Positions 1 to 11,881 of a stretch of DNA of 64,000 nucleotides are shown here, piece after piece (the stretch's first letter is position 1; every line of letters begins with the position of its first letter). The stretch is taken from positions 1-64,000 of the forward strand of contig JANQBS010000100.1 in NCBI GenBank assembly GCA_033085395.1. The letters are read 5' to 3'. A program made the translations under genes and the position numbers. This stretch comes from Xanthoparmelia taractica. Lineage: Eukaryota > Ascomycota > Lecanoromycetes > Lecanorales > Parmeliaceae. The notes beneath the pieces are model-generated. The model did not search any database, was not told the DNA's origin, and saw only the letters and a list, made by a program, of their open reading frames with translations.

Positions 1-1250
1 ATATCTTATATCTTTCGATATGGTATTCGAAAAACTAGTCCCATACCATCAAATATACCACACCTTTCCGACTCGTACGTAGGGCCATAGAGGTATAGAC
101 GAATAAATATTGTAAGGAGATTACTTACGATATAGACGATTGAGTCTAATTATTATCTAAAAATATTAAAATTAAACGTCTCTATAAGAATCTCGAAGAT
201 AAATAACTTACTTTATATAAAGTTCTTAAGCGAGTCGATACCTTATATTATTTAGAATTTTCTTATAATATAAGAATTTATTTAATCTTTAATCTTAAGA
301 TACTTAGATTTATAATTATAAACTCTTTATTAAAATAGAAGTATAATTTTTTTAGATTTATAATAATTAACGAGAAAGAGTTATAAGATATAAACGATAT
401 ATTAAACTTTAGGTGTTATTACGAGCGACTTTAGTATAAAGTTAAATAAATTAATTTAAATAGAGATAATAATTAATATTATACGAATTAAGATAAATTC
501 GAAGACTTTAAGAAAATAATAAATGAATTTTATAGACGATATCTTAATAAATCGCGCTAGGCCCAATAAAGAATCAAACTATAATTGATTTTTACTTATT
601 ATTTGAATTTATTTACTAGCACTACGATAGACTTAGCGAAGAAGCTCGACTCGATTAAGCTTCGAGTAAATAACGTTTTATATCTCGTCTCTATATTAGT
701 ATACGTTTCTTTTAGATATTTTAAATCGTTTCTATATATAAATTTTTTTTTTTATAGCGCTAAGATATCGCTAATCGAGAAGAGAGATAATATTACGAGT
801 GTAACGATCACATAGACCTGCAACACCAAGTCGGCTTACCTTCCCAATCGAGACTAGCCTCTATAGGCCTTGGCGTCCCTCATAGATATTTCTTTCTAGA
901 TAGATAGTTTCTCCTTAGACTTAATTTATTCGTTACACATCACCATTAACTTGATCTGGTTGCAGTCCTAACAATTTTCTTTCTCTAGGGTTAAGATTCG
1001 GGGGTAGTAGGCCCTCGAAAGCCCTATAAAAAAATCAAAGTTTTTAACAATAATCTGTTATAGAGGTATTAGAGACTACTACCCCCGAAACTTATCTCTA
1101 TAAGAAAAGATTCTTTTCTTAATAATAATCTTTTTATTTCTTAATAATTTTAAATAATTTTAAATCATATAAATAAAATAAATAATAAAAAATAATATTT
1201 TTTTATTAGATTTCTAATATTTGTTTTATATAATTAGTGGAATAAGAAAT
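1..1250. repeat. AT-rich, RIP-like decayed repeat region
   Basis: Bases 1 to about 820 and 1020 to 1250 are extremely AT-rich, dominated by TA, AAT and TTA words, with stops in every frame. No recognisable protein remains. Composition rises abruptly to ordinary values after about 1250, where the polyketide synthase upstream region begins. In Pezizomycotina this texture is the usual end product of repeat-induced point mutation on a transposon. A 14-base inverted pair (997-1010 and 1076-1089) sits inside it. I could not identify the parent element. Confidence 0.7.
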
Positions 1251-2093
1251 AAGGAATTTTTAAAATGCCCATGAGATGGGCGTGACGGCACCACCAGGAA
1301 GTATCCTCCCGATGGATATCCGTTATATCCATCCGGGTGATGGGATGGCCATGGATATGCACGACCCACCGGGGTGATGCAAAATGTAATCGTACCAGGA
1401 GATGAAACATGCACAAAATCACGCCAGTGAGCGACTTTTGGGTCGGTTTGCAAGGCAAGAAGAGTCTTTCTCGGATGGAGCGAATAATTGTGGAAAGCAC
1501 GTGTAGAAGGTGGTTGAAGTCAGGAAGATTCATTGTGTATTATTGTGTATCATTTGTTGGATGGTGTTTAATACGCGTAACCGCTCCCCCCTCTGCCCTC
1601 CCTCCCTCTCCTTCCAAAGATACTTGGCTATTAGGATCACATACACAGTCTTGACTCTTAAGCGCTTCAAAATGGGTCACCTTGCCACCATCAAAGCGGT
1701 CACAAACGAAAAGAATCCTCCCTCCCTTCCGGGGGCCCCTCCTGTACACACTCGCTCTTTCGCTCTTGCAAGGCGCTGCAATCTAGCCCTGCCGGAGTGG
1801 ATTGCAAGTGTATGCAGGGGGGTTTCCCAAAAGGGGGTGTACTCGTACATGTATTACATGTATCAACAGCCTTATTCAGTTTTGGACTACCTAAATCGAT
1901 TGCCGATTTACATCAGCTACACTCAACTTATTTTAGAATCGAGCGCTTTGATGTAAATGGAACATACACACTTTACCTTGACTGTCTGAAGGGTACCGTT
2001 TTCGTAAAGCCATTTTTTACATAATTCCAGATGACACTGGAACCCTCATCTTAGCTTTGCTAACGTTTACCAGAGAAGCGTCTTACATATCAG
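1251..2093 (+). other. Upstream region of the PKS gene, no gene seen
   Basis: This 840-base stretch has normal base composition and separates the AT-rich block from the PKS start. The open frames in it are short, overlap one another on both strands and match nothing I recognise. It presumably holds the PKS promoter. I saw no convincing regulatory motif. Confidence 0.5.
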
Positions 2094-5000
2094 ATGATGC
2101 ATTTTCCCGAATTGATGGCTGCACAGGAAAACATAATCGAGGAACATCTTCAAGAGGGAAACTCGAGCATCAAGAGTCAGGATATTCCAGAAGGCTCAAG
2201 GCTCTTTGGTAGTGATAGAAATGGCCTTCCTTCCGCAAAATGCTCAAGTACCAACCGCCAGAATGCCCCAGATGGCTCGATGCTTTCTAGCGGATGTACA
2301 CAGGGCCATTCCAACGGTGGTGGTGGATCGAATAGCTCATTGCAGTCCGGTGAGTACATAAATGGCCAATCTACCAACGGCGAGACCATCGATGGCTTCC
2401 AAAATGATTGCCGACCGCCCATCGCAATATGCGGCATAGCACTTCATCTCCCAGCTGGGTTAAAGACGCCTCAGCAATTATGGGATTTCCTGCTTGCTGG
2501 AGGTGATGCTCGGGGTCGTATTCCCAGTTCTCGATACAATGTGGCAGCCTTCCATAATCCTACCGGAAAGCATGGGACTGTAATTACTGAGTATGGGTAT
2601 TTTCTTGACGAGGATATTGGCGCTCTGGACACGTCATTCTTCAGCATGCCTCGGATGGAGTTAGAGCGGATAGATCCACAGCAGCGGCTTATGCTAGAGG
2701 TTGTAAGGGAATGCTTTGAAGACGCCGGTGAGATAGCCTGGAGAGGAAAGCGTATAGGCTGCTATATGGGCAGCCTTGGGGAGGATTGGTGTGAGATGTC
2801 TGCGAGAGAAACTCAAAGTTGGGGTGGGTATAGCTACACGGGCTATGGAGATTTTGCGCTATCCAATCGTGTTTCATACGAGATGGACCTACAGGGCCCA
2901 AGGTTTGTCTACATCTATAACTTTGGTTCCTGGAATCTAGTCTTTCCAGTGTGACCACTCGGACAGCGTGCTCAGCCTCACTTGTGGCACTGCACGAAGC
3001 GTGCGTGGCCATCTCAATGGGCGACTGCGACTCTGCCATTGTTGGAGGCGCGAATCTGATCATGGCTCCAGGTGCAACCATAAATATGACAGCCCAGAAC
3101 GTACTTTCAAAGGATTTTTCTTGCAAAACGTTCTCGGCTGACGCTGATGGGTATGCTCGAGGTGAAGCAATTACCGCTATTTATATCAAAAAACTGGATG
3201 ATGCACTGAGAGATAGAAATCCAATACGCGCAGTGATTAGAGGAACAGCAATCAACCATGATGGTAAAACACCTGGGTTCTCTGTTCCCAGCGCAGCAGC
3301 CCAAGAGGCTTTGATGAGAAGAGCGTACAGGGTTGCAGATGTCTCGGATTTTTCGAAAACGGGCTTCGTGGAATGCTAGAGAACCGCACTATCCCGCCCA
3401 ACATCAAGTTCCTGCGCCCCAATCCAGCCATCCCGTTTGAGTCCGTGAACTTGACTGTTCCTATTGAGCCGACGCCCTGGCCAAAGGGTCGCCTGGAGCG
3501 AGTCACTGTTAATTCATTTGGCGTGGGCGGAGCCAATGCACATGCAGTCATCGACTCTACTGCCAGCTTCAATGTATCGACTGTTTCGCAACGGGCACCC
3601 GAAGAGCCCCAACTACTTGTTTTCTCAGCAAACTCCCAAAAGGCTCTCACACGCATATTCGACAACTACCGGGATTTTGTCGAAAGAAAGCCAGAAACGA
3701 TTAGGGACCTTTCCTACACATTAGCAAACAGGAGGGAACACCTGCCTTATCGAGCATTCGCCATTGCAAGTAAAGGTAGTATTGGGCCAACATCCCCAAT
3801 GATAAAATCAGTAAAGCCACCCGCGGTAATAATGGTGTTCACGGGCCAGGGAGCACAATGGCCTCAGATGGGCAGAGATTCGATGGACTCTAATATGGTC
3901 TTCCTAAACAGCATTCGACGCCTAGACAGACACTTACAAAAAGTGTACGAGTACAGTCCTGAGTGGACGATTGAGGCAGAGCTTCGCAGAACAGGCAAAA
4001 AAAGTCGAGTTCACATCGCGGAGTTCTCTCAGCCTCTTTGTACTGCAATTCAAATTGCATTAGTGGATACACTCGCTGCCCTGGGAGTATTGCCACATGC
4101 CGTGGTAGGCCACTCTAGTGGAGAAATTGCGGGGGCTTATGCAGCGGGCGCCCTTACTGCAGAAGAGGCAATTATTTGTGCTTTGCATCGTGGAGCTGTG
4201 ACAAACCTGCAGAAGAGGTCGGGTGCTATGGCAGCAATAGGAATGAGTTGGAAGGAGACTGAGAAATACCTTGTTGGAAATGTTGCCGTTGCTTGCGAAA
4301 ACTCGCCCAATAGTGTGACAATCTCGGGAGATATTGATGCGGTGGAAGCAATCATTGCCGATATCCAAATGTCGCAACCAGATATGGTGACGCGAAAGCT
4401 GCAAGTCGATAAAGCGTACCACTCCTATCACATGGTGGAAATTGGGGAGCATTACTATTCTCTGCTCGAGAACAGCATCAAGGAGAAGGCGCCAAGGAAG
4501 CTGTTCTTCTCCAGCGTGACTGGCGGGCTCTGGGATCAAGGGATCACACTTGGCTCCAGGTACTGGCAGCAAAACTTGGAGTCGCCTGTATTGTTTAGAG
4601 CAGCATTCTCTAGTATTCTCGAGCATCCGATTGGACAAAATCCCGTCTTTGTGGAGATCGGGCCTCATTCCGCACTTGCCGGTCCTTTGAGGCAAATCCT
4701 AGCACATGAGTCTAGCAGGGCACCTTACACCTCTACTCTGGTCAGGAATCAGAATTGGGTGGGATCGCTGCTTTCTGCCGTTGGGAAACTCTACACACTT
4801 CAAGTTCCAATCGACCTAGAAGCACTGTTACCGACTGGCTCCTGCCTTTCAGATCTGCCTCTATATCCTTGGGACCATGAAGAGAGCTACTGGAACGAGA
4901 CTCGACTCAGTAAACAACTCCGACTGCGGAAATACCCTCACCACGACCTTTTAGGCGCCAGAATAGTAGAAAGCACAGATCTCGAGCCTTCCTGGAGGAA

Positions 5001-8000
5001 TCTACTCCATCTCGACACTGTCCCGTGGATTCGTGATCACAAGGTTGGGGAGAACATTGTATTTCCATTTGCCGGGTATGTTGCAATGGCTGGCAAAGTA
5101 ATTCGGCAGATCACTGGAACAAATGAGACATTCCGACTCCGACACGTCATCGTGAGCATGGCTTTTGTGGTAACAGAAGGAAAGCCAACTGAAACGATCA
5201 CTAACTTTCGTCCGCATCGCTTGACAGATACACTAAATAGTAGGTGGTGGGATTTAAGTATCGCTTCGCACAACGGACACGTATGGACCAAGCATTGCAC
5301 AGGCGAAGCTATGACACAATCCGAGAGTTTGGGGACGTGTCAAAGGCCTGAGGTCCTTCCTCGGAGAATTGAAATGGGGAAGTGGTTCGACACCCTCCGA
5401 AGAGCTGGACTAGATCTAGGTCCAGCGTTCCGCAATGTTGGAGATGTCTCGGCTGGTACCATAACACAGCAGGCGACAGGCTGCTTGTTCAACAACAAGG
5501 AGGCTGAGTCAAAGAAATACCACATCCATCCTACAGTCATTGATAGTGCCCTACAACTGATAGGAATTGCATTCACGAATGGAGAAGGTCGCAGATGTAA
5601 GAGTCAACTTCCAACTAGCTGCGACGACTTCAGCATCTCTCGCTGCTATGATGATTTCGTCGTGGGCGTGACGACCACGTCTACCGCCGGCTCTGTGGTT
5701 GCCGAGGCTCAAGGCATCTTTAATGGAACCGCCGTTCTGAATATATCTGGACTGAAGCTTTCGGCTGTCGATACCTCAGATCCGATGGAAGCAGGCGATA
5801 CGCATGCAGCGGCTCGTTACGAATGGGGACCTGATATTGACTTCATAGACGTTAAAGACCTTCTGAAGCCATCAAACGATCACTCACGTCACAAAGCCTC
5901 CTTAGAAGACCTGAGCCATCTGTGCCTAGTCTATTCCCAAAGGTGTCTTGCAGAATTGACCACGGAAAGGTCGCATTTGCAAATACTCCGTGAATGGATC
6001 GATAATCAACTCATGTTACTGGATGTATCATCGATCAATGATCTAGACAATGGAACGATTCTTGACAGGATCGATCGCTTGGTCTATAGCCTCTCTGAGA
6101 CCCCCGCATCTTCCACTGCGACCGCTTTTCAGAAAGCCTGTCGTAACATTGGCGCCGCATCTTCAGGCCATGGGTCTTCATGGGAGAATGCTTTCCTCGA
6201 TGAGACAGTTGCGGAGCACTATCAAGTTGGGAAGACTTGTGAAGTATCTTTGTTTATCCAGACATTGGCCCCTTGCAAACCCAACCTACGCGTCTTAGAG
6301 ATCGGATCTTGGGGCAATTCCCCTTCAAGCATTGTACTGGAGAACTTGACACTCCCAAGAGAACAAATTGCTTACTCAAAGTACACCTTCACGTCCAAAG
6401 GCTTTATTTCTGCACACGAAAATCAGACGAAACTTCAGAATATAGTATACGCTACCTTGGACATTAATAAAGATCCATATGAGCAGGGTTTTGAAGGTCA
6501 GCAGTACGACCTCGTTATTGCCAGCAATGCCATGCGTACGACTCGAGGCACCCATGAATGTCTCAGGAATATTAGGAAACTTCTCCATCCAACGGGCCAC
6601 TTATTGCTGCAAGAAATCTGTCCAACATCGAAGTGGAGTAACTACATCTTTGGCGCTTATCCAGAAAGGTGGTATGGAGCCGAGGACGGCAGGCTCGACA
6701 GACCTTGTGTTGGTACGAGAGAATATCGCAATGAGCTGATAGCTGCAGGATATAATGGCAAAGATGCTGTAATACTAGACTCAGCGGAGACTTCGCAGCT
6801 GAACGACGTCATGATTGTTAGACCTTTAGACAATCATAACTTGAAAAAAAACGTCAGTCTCCTATACCGTGAGACAGCAGCAACAGACCCGGGTCCTATT
6901 TTGCAGGAGCTGGAGAACAAGGGTTACGAGGTCCATAGATGCACAATACACGACCCTCCCCCACCTGGTCAAGACATTATTGCCCTCTTGGACAGAGATG
7001 GACCATTCTTTGAGGGCATCGATTCTGTCATGTTCAGCTCGTTCAAAAGCTTTCTTCAAAAGTTAGATGATTCGGGACTGTTTTGGGTTACACGGTTGTC
7101 TCAAATGCATTGCCAAGATCCTCGATACGCGCAAGTCATTGGGACCGCTCGCACAATGCGATCCGAGTTGTCGATCGATTTCGCCACCTGCGAGGTGGAC
7201 TCTGTTGATTCATCGGCTGCTCAAGTAGTCCAAGTGTTCATGAAGTTTCGACAACGAGGTGTAGATGACACACTCAAGCCTGACTTCGAATACTCTATCT
7301 ATGACGGCGTCGTAAACGTCGGCAGATTCTACCCTTTCGCGTTATCCTACGATCTCTTGACCTCAGAACCGAGCGACAGAGCAATGCTAGAGATAAGGGT
7401 TCCAGGGCGTCCAAGCACATTGCACTGGGCTCGAAAACCGGCTCCGACACTATTACAGTCCGATGAAGTGGAGGTTGAGGTTTACGCAGTTAGCTTAAAC
7501 TTCAGGGTATATTATTGTCCTCTCATCTACCGAAGAGTGACTAGGACTGATGTGACAGACAGGATATCCTGGTTGCAACGAATATTGTTCAACTTCCTCA
7601 AGGGAACGTCTTCGGCATCGAAGGAGCGGGCGTTGTTCTCTGAGTCGGATCGCAAGTCAAGACTCTCAACGCCGGTGATCGCGTAGCTGTAGTAAACGAC
7701 AACATGTTCGCAACTACAGTCACTGTCTCGGAGATACTGTGTGTGAAAATACCGGACGACTTAGGTTTCAACGAGGCTTCGACGATGTTTTCCCCTTACA
7801 TGACTGCGATGCACTCTTTGATGGATGTCGGTAGCCTTCAGAAAGGACAGGTGTGTAACTCTCCCTAAGTACTGATCGTTCTTGAAATTCCACTTCTGAC
7901 GAAGCTTAGTCTGTACTTATCCATAGTGCTTGTGGAGGAGTAGGTCTCGCAGCGGTTCAACTCGCACGGATAATAGAGGCGGAAATCCTCGTAACCGTTG

Positions 8001-9797
8001 GTACCGAGCAGAAAGTGCAACACCTGATGAAGACGTTTAATATTCCGAGGAACAAAATTTCCAGCTCTGGGGATGATTCTTTTGTCGAAGGCGTAATGCG
8101 CGAAACGCAGCGTAACGGGGTGGACTTGGTGCTGAACTCACTCTCTGGGGAGCTTTTACACGCAACCTGGCAATGTGCCGCTCCGTTCGGCAAAATGGTT
8201 GAGATTGGGAAGAGAGATCTGATAGGCTTCGGCAAACTCGACATGAGCGTTTTCCTTGCCAACCGCAGTTATTGCTGCGTTGATGCAAATACCTTTCCCA
8301 AGAATCCTCCCATGATGAACCGGTAGGCTCTTTGTAATCCTTTGCTTTAAATATACCGTATCCGACTGACGAGACTATAGACTGCTATACTTGACCAAGG
8401 AACGTTTTCAAAAGGGTCAGATTTCACCTATTTGCCCGGTACAGGTCTTCGACGCTGTGTCACCATACAATGCATTCAACTACATGCAGCCAGGTCAACA
8501 CATAGGCAGGATTTGTGTCTCAATACGCGAGTCACGAGAAGATCGAAGGCTTGACGTAGCAATATTAGATCGACCGAACACGCTGGAAATGTCGGATATG
8601 GCTTCATATCTCCTTGTCGGTGGCCTGGGAGGGTTAGGTCGCGCAGTCTCCACATGGATGGTTGAGCACGGAGCCCGTCATCTAACATACCTGTCTCGAA
8701 ATGCGGGTGGTGGTACTGATGATGAGCAATTCGTTCATGAGCTCAATAGCATGGGCTGCCATGTTCAACTTGTCCGCGGAAGTGTTACGGATTTTGATGA
8801 TGTAAGCAGAGCTCTGAAAGGAGCACCGTACCCTATCAAAGGAGTTCTGCAAATGTCAATGGTTCTCCGCGATGAAAACTTCTCCAGGATGACGTTGGAC
8901 CAGTGGAATGCTGCCACCCTACCGAAAGTTCGAGGAACCTGGAACCTTCACAACGCCACCGTATCTGCAAACCTAGATCTCGACTTCTTCGTTTTATTCA
9001 GCTCTCTGTCCGGCATAATTGGGCAGCCAGGCCAAGCTAATTACGCAAGCGCAAACATATTCTTGGATGCCTTTGTCCAATTCCGCACGAATCTCGGTCT
9101 ATCCGCCTCCGTGATTGACATTGGTGCGGTCGCAGATGTGGGCTACATTTCCCAAAATCGGGAATTGATGCAGAAAATGGCCGCAACCGGATTCAAGGCG
9201 CTCAAGGAGCAGGAAATGCTTGACGCATTGACCCTAGCTATGGCACAAAAGAGAAGAGGGAACCGCAAAATTCTGGATCTCAGGCCACGCCTTGTCGATC
9301 CCGATAGCTTTGTTCTCGGGCTCGGCTCAACTATGCTATTGAGTAGCCCATCTAATCGAGCTGTATGGAGGAAAGACCGCCGCATGGCGATATACCACAA
9401 CGCAGCTGGCAGCAATATCGACAATGCGGTAACAAGCGCGAGCCTTAAATCGTACATAGCCAGCGCAAAGACTGACATTTCATCTTTGAAAACCGGAGAC
9501 GCGAAAGCATATATCACAAGCGAGATTGGCAAGAGCTTGTTTGCTCTGCTTTTGAAACCAGAAGAGGACTTGAACACTTCTTTGTCGTTGGTGGACCTGG
9601 GAATGGACTCTCTGGTTGGAATAGAGCTTCGTGCTTGGTGGAGGCAAGCTTTTGGCTTTGATATAAGTGTGCTTGAAATGCTTGGAAAGGGGACTCTAGA
9701 AGCACTCGGGGAGCATGCCGTGGAGGGACTGCTGCAAGTTGCCCTGGCGGAGCGTGGGGCAAATAAGGGACCGGCAGAGGAGCCAAGTCATGACTAG
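2094..9797 (+). pseudogene. Highly reducing type I polyketide synthase, broken (KS-AT-DH-cMT-ER-KR-ACP)
   Basis: This would be an iterative reducing PKS making a polyketide chain in the cytosol. Domains in order: ketosynthase (2400-3570), acyltransferase with the GHSSG serine motif (about 4110), dehydratase with HxxxGxxxFP (about 5040) and the HPTVIDSALQ aspartate (about 5540), a C-methyltransferase-like region whose glycine-rich SAM motif is eroded (LEIGSWGNS, about 6300), enoylreductase (7380-8320), ketoreductase with GGLGGLG (about 8620) and GQANYAS, and an acyl carrier protein with DLGMDSL (about 9600). No thioesterase follows. Introns fit at 2903-2949, 7507-7562, 7851-7909 and 8323-8380. 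Two lesions break it. At about 3371-3378 the KS frame ends in TAG, and the downstream frame resumes 55-60 codons later in the family alignment, so the histidine motifs HGTGT and GH are missing. At 7641-7643 there is an in-frame TGA in the ER. The rest stays open, so the loss looks recent unless the assembly is wrong here. Confidence 0.9.
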
Positions 9798-10238
9798 GTC
9801 CAGACTGCAATACGTTGACGTTGAGCCAGTAGCAGGTCCTCTTTCATCTAAGATTCCATTTCTTAACGTCTTAGCCTTTGATCAATCCACAGCCACTGGT
9901 CTAGCCGTCATGCCACCGATGCCACACGTTGGCTGCGAATGTACCACGCGTGTATGAATACATCCTACGCCCATTATGGTTCCTCGTCCTTGCATTTTAT
10001 AGCGATAGCCTGCTCCCACCGCTTGCCTCACCAAGCCATTCTCGTCAGCTCAAGAGCGGGCCTATAGCAATAGAGTCATCCAATCAGACTTTTCTCATTC
10101 AAGCCTTCCTCGCCGCCTTGATTCGCCTTGCTAACGGATAATTCTGTGGATTCCCGCAACACCTGACATTACCACTTTCGCGAGAAAATGAAGCCTATCG
10201 TCCTCTGTGCGATTGCCATTCCGGCCAGAAAAAAACCT
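9798..10238. other. Spacer between PKS and rhodopsin-domain gene, no gene seen
   Basis: This is the convergent 3' flank of the PKS and of the minus-strand rhodopsin-domain gene. It contains only short open frames with no recognisable product and no obvious repeat. Confidence 0.5.
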
Positions 10239-11720
10239 TCACTGGACATGCCGGGCACTCTGGCTTACTTGCACTGTCTTCCAGATTAGTTTGCCTCCTC
10301 CGGCCTCATTTCCTGATTGTGTATAGTCAAGAGGGTCCGACCCGAGATTCTCACTATGCTTGGTGCTATTCGCGATGAAAGAGGAACCAAGACCAGCATA
10401 AGGAGCTTGAACACTGGCCTTGTGTCCCTGATCCTTGAGCTCCACGTATTCGCCCTTCGGAGAGAGGGGTTTCATGGGCTTTGCATCGGATGGCAGCTCG
10501 CTTAATCTGCGGCGGCCGCTGCGGGAGAGCAGAATTGTGGCTTTGGAGCGGCATGTAGCAAAGAAACGAGGAAACACCACAAGATTCCCAATAAGGATGC
10601 CTGCGGCTACCTCACCGGTCCTAGGGGGAGATTAGCCGTTTCGAATGTCTTGACGCCAAGAAAGGGACAACCTACGCGCATAAGGATACACGCACGAGGG
10701 AAAAGGTCTCATCAGGACTGCCGTAAGTGATAATGGTAACCCAAAGGCGCAATATGCTGGCGGTAAGGGCACTAATATTCGTCATCTCAGCTAGTGTTAG
10801 CTGTTTCTAGAGGTAAGAGGACTTACACGCTTCCAATGAAGAAAACTGCTGAGACCCCGTTTTTCCGCTTGATAGACATCTGAAGATTGTTTATGCAAAT
10901 CATAGGGAATACTAGCATAAAGATATCTGACACAACGTTGAAAATACTAGTCGTAAGAATAACGTCGTAATAATTAAGACAGGTCCCGGGTAATTTAGGA
11001 TTCCAGATCTTAGCTCTAGGTTTGCATTGAAACACAGTGGCGAAGAGAGTCGTTGCGAAATACAACATGTTGATCCATGTGAAAACTTGAAGATACCAGA
11101 ACTTCTTCTCTCGGTTTAGCACGAAAATGCTAAGATATTGCAGGCAGATAGAAAGCTTGGTGATTGCAATGACAGGGTGGTATAATATTTCCCAAACGTT
11201 CGCGAACTGTTTTGGTATCAGACGTGAAGTCGTTTCATCGTGTGTAGAGTCCCGGCCTCACCTGCGCCGCGGGAATAATGTCTGTGATTGGGATATTCCA
11301 TTCATGCCTGCCCATACCGTACTTCGTACTCTGCATACCCACCGCAGTCCATGGAATGAAGACCATCTGGTGAAGTGTTTCTCAGCAGTCGACATAGTGT
11401 CAGAGGGTCAATGGGAACTGAGTAGGTACCAGTGCAATGAACATGGTATCTGTCCTGCCATTAGCGAAATCCCTTACGCGGTGAAAACCAAAAGGAGTGG
11501 AACATCACATACAGTCCGCCCACCCATGGGCCTTCACGATGCAGAATTTAGTGACAAGTCTGATTGCAGTCGTGAGTATTGTGAGGACCAGGCAGAATAT
11601 GCCTACAGGACTGGTGACAGTTGCAAGAGAAGAAGGATTCACGAAATCTGGAACGACCCCTGGGGGAGGTGGCCGCACTCCGACAACGGTAGGTCCGACG
11701 GGTGTAGATATCGGACTCAT
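10239..11720 (-). CDS. Fungal rhodopsin-domain (PTH11-like) seven-helix membrane protein
   Basis: This is an integral membrane protein of the fungal rhodopsin-domain family, whose best-known member PTH11 acts as a G-protein-coupled surface sensor. Six exons fit in phase on the minus strand: 11720-11513, 11449-11430, 11366-11262, 11206-10827, 10771-10676 and 10620-10239, giving 396 residues with no lesion. Family marks are a first helix after FVNPSSLATVTS, the TKYGMGRHEW motif after helix 2, ILYHPVIAITKLSICLQYLSIF in helix 4 (given in part), FQCKP then a CLNYY loop, NVVSDIFMLVFP, and the AAGILIGNLVVFPRFF last helix. The tail of about 110 residues is hydrophilic. The second exon is only 20 nt, and it is needed to complete helix 2 in frame. 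It resembles the gene at 21704-23008 in sequence and exon pattern. Its ligand is unknown, and a link to the PKS locus is only positional. Confidence 0.88.
11430..11449 (-). other. 20-nt microexon of the rhodopsin-domain gene
   Basis: Flanking introns are 11512-11450 (GTATGT...ACAG) and 11429-11367 (GTACCT...CCAG), each 63 bases. The 20 nt join phase 1 to phase 0 and supply the start of transmembrane helix 2. Without it the first and third exons cannot be joined in frame. The paralogue has a 20-nt exon at the same place. Confidence 0.8.
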
Positions 11721-11818
11721 TATCTTTGATTGTTAAGTACAAGATGTGGAGCGTTCTTAGGCAGAGATGAATGCTTAGGACAGTAGACCAGAGAAAGTAC
11801 AGAGGATGAGCAAAGGTA

Positions 11819-11881
11819 GTAATCGCGCCACGCACTTAGCTCGTCTTAGCGAGGGACGAGCTAAGTGCGTGGCGCGATTAC
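11819..11881. repeat. Perfect 27-bp inverted repeat with 9-nt loop
   Basis: The left arm 11819-11845 and right arm 11855-11881 are exact reverse complements, separated by a loop at 11846-11854. The arms are GC-rich, with GCGCCACGCAC inside. It lies 100 bases upstream of the minus-strand rhodopsin-domain start. It could form a strong hairpin or cruciform, or be a remnant of a palindromic miniature element. It is not followed by a U-tract, so it is not a bacterial-style terminator. Confidence 0.9.

Noticed and set aside
1510..1956. A 148-codon plus-strand frame upstream of the PKS
   Set aside because: No recognisable motif, and overlapping frames on both strands. More likely promoter sequence.
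11127..11729. A 200-codon plus-strand frame
   Set aside because: It is antisense to the rhodopsin-domain gene, whose six exons join in phase on the minus strand.
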